Assembly: GCA_021904315.1 (NCBI GenBank)
Contig: CM038915.1
Span: forward strand, 14,136,001-14,200,000
Direction of reading: 5' to 3'
Origin: Sphagnum magellanicum
Taxonomy: Eukaryota > Streptophyta > Sphagnopsida > Sphagnales > Sphagnaceae
DNA: 64,000 nucleotides
Below the pieces are notes generated by a model, which saw only the letters and a list, made by a program, of their open reading frames with translations, made no database searches and was not told where the DNA came from. Positions 62,555 through 64,000 of the stretch are shown here, one piece after another (position 1 is the stretch's first letter; each line of letters starts with the position of its first letter). Position numbers and translations under genes: made by a program.

Positions 62555-63860
62555 TTGATTATAATGAAAGATTATGTGAGTGCATTAATCACGATTCATG
62601 AACCTAAGACTATGGCAGAAGTTCTTCAACATGAAGGTTGCAATGATGTGATGCAACAGGAAATGAACTCTATCCATAAAAATAATACTTGGACACTTCA
62701 GCTTCTACCTGCTGGAAAGAGACCTATATATTCAAAATGGGTGTATAAGAAAAAATACAACGCTAAAGGGAAGGTGGAGAAATTGAAAGCCATGATAATT
62801 GATAAAGGTTTTGAGCAATTGAATGGTTTGGACTATATGGAAACTTTTGCCCCAGTAATAAAGTGGAGCACAATACGACTAGTGTGTATGCTTGCATCAC
62901 AATGCAATTGGAACATCAACCATTGGGATGTCAAGACCATGTTCTTACATGGAGAGTTGCATGAACAAATATTCAGGCATCAACTAAAAGGTTTTATAAA
63001 ACCTTGGAAGGAACATTTATTTTGTAAATTGAAGAAGGCCTTGTATGGCTTGAAATAGTCTCCTCAAGTGTGGTATCAAAAGATTGAATATTTTTTTAAG
63101 GACCAAGGTCTTATGAAAAATGATCATGATCACAACATGTATTATAATATTAAAAATGGAAGTATTTAATTTTGTTGTTATATGTTGATGATTTCTTTCT
63201 TATAGGAAATTTTGATGAAAAGATCCAATAGTTGAAAGAACAACTGTTGGCAACATTTGAGATGACAAACTTAAGCAAAGTTGTATTCTACTTAGGAATA
63301 TAATTTGTATAACTACCTTGTTGCATAATCTTGATTTAGAAAGGGTACATTTTAGATATGCTTGTTGAGTTTGGCATGGAATAAGCCATGCAATGTTCCC
63401 ATGCACCATAATTTCAAACTAATTGGAGAGATGAGAAGCCTATTCACTAATGAAACTTTGTATAAAAGGAAAGTTAGAAAGCTTATTTACTTAACCCACA
63501 TTAGACCAAATATTTCTGCAGTAGTTAGTATCACTAGTAGATTCTTGAGTCCACCACAAGAGGCCCATAATATGGCTCTTACAGACCAAATCCTTCGGTA
63601 TGTCAAGAGGATAATCAATTATGGCTTATGCCTCCAAAGGGTAGGAGATTGCACACTTAGAAGCTACATGTAGACTTTGATTGGGTAGGAGATGGTGATC
63701 ATTGAAGGTCAATGTTAGGATTTGTCTTTCACCTAGGTTCATCGCTAATATCTTGTAGTGCAAAAAGACAATCTTTTATTGCAACTTCATTGACTAAAAT
63801 TGAATACGAGGCATTTTTTGAAGGATCAAAAGAGAAGTTTATGTGTCTTCATTTTTGATG
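62555..63860 (+). pseudogene. Ty1/Copia reverse transcriptase and RNase H remnant
   Basis: The frame at 62555-63058 (167 residues) holds the Copia-type RVT_2 domain: an N-terminal MQQEMNSIHKNNTW block, YSKWVYKKKYNAKGKVEKLKA, ETFAPVIKWSTIRLV and HWDVKTMFLHGELHE. It ends at a TAG (63056-63058) inside the ALYGLK-SPQVWYQ segment. After a TAA and a frame change, the catalytic YVDD is intact at 63181-63192. The RNase H-proximal block (LIYLTHIRPNISAVVS) is in the 63362-63673 frame. RNase H follows after a further frame change and stop, to about 63850. Several inactivating breaks. It may be the 3' half of the same element as the gag-protease remnant at 55.5 kb, separated by about 5 kb of inserted or decayed DNA, or an independent copy. 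Confidence 0.92.
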
Positions 63861-64000
63861 TTAGAACTTGGTTTCTTAAATTTCAACATTAAAAAAATAT
63901 ATTTGTGTTTAAAACCCTTAATGATATATTATACATCAAGTTTATCAATAATGACTTTCTCCAACATTATTTTAAATATAACAATTCATATTCACCAAAA

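Overview
The window reads as nuclear DNA of a land plant. The first 26 kb carry spliced plant genes with mostly GT-AG introns of roughly 100-900 bp. The gene set is plant-specific: a calreticulin of the CRT3 class, a PTI1-like cytoplasmic kinase and a dehydroascorbate reductase with an organelle-type leader. The rest is AT-rich DNA with decayed Copia and hAT elements and many degenerate tandem repeats. I cannot name the species from the sequence.

Layout, gene island (1-26.2 kb). There is a 14-exon calreticulin-3-like gene (+, 1508-6628), a 115-bp tandem array (about 7.04-7.62 kb) and an intronless ESS2/DGCR14 splicing-factor gene (+, 8703-10319). These are followed by a 7-exon TIM21 gene (+, 13211-15736), a 7-exon PTI1-like kinase (-, 16977-19932) and a 6-exon dehydroascorbate reductase (-, 23592-26170). 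TIM21 and the kinase converge tail to tail. All five gene models were rebuilt by hand; their splice phases close and the proteins match family landmarks from end to end. The genes are unrelated housekeeping or signalling functions (ER folding, splicing, mitochondrial import, kinase signalling, ascorbate recycling) and do not form a pathway.

Layout, repeat-rich part (26.2-64 kb). I find no intact gene here. The tract holds degenerate tandem families with periods of about 26, 115-120, 125, 145, 190 and 145-196 bp. It also holds a degenerate telomere-like tract (44.35 kb), kilobase-scale TAGG/CCTA-rich DNA (46.85-47.85 kb) and very AT-rich islands (39.7-41.8 and 59.05-60.06 kb). Mobile-element remains are a hAT/DUF659 transposase relic (about 50.0-51.0 kb), a tRNA-like SINE relic (53.6 kb), and a broken Copia gag-protease (55.5-57.25 kb) and reverse transcriptase-RNase H (62.56-63.86 kb). 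A small GC-richer island at 34.9-35.5 kb has a TATA box and a 141-codon reading frame broken by one TAG. It sits just after a 3 x 190-bp array and an 8 x 26-bp array, and is the least explained object in the window.

The most useful second looks are the 33.8-35.5 kb compound locus, the dehydroascorbate reductase with two in-frame starts, the probable GC-AG intron and DFN motif in the PTI1-like kinase, and the TAGG-associated dispersed repeat family.
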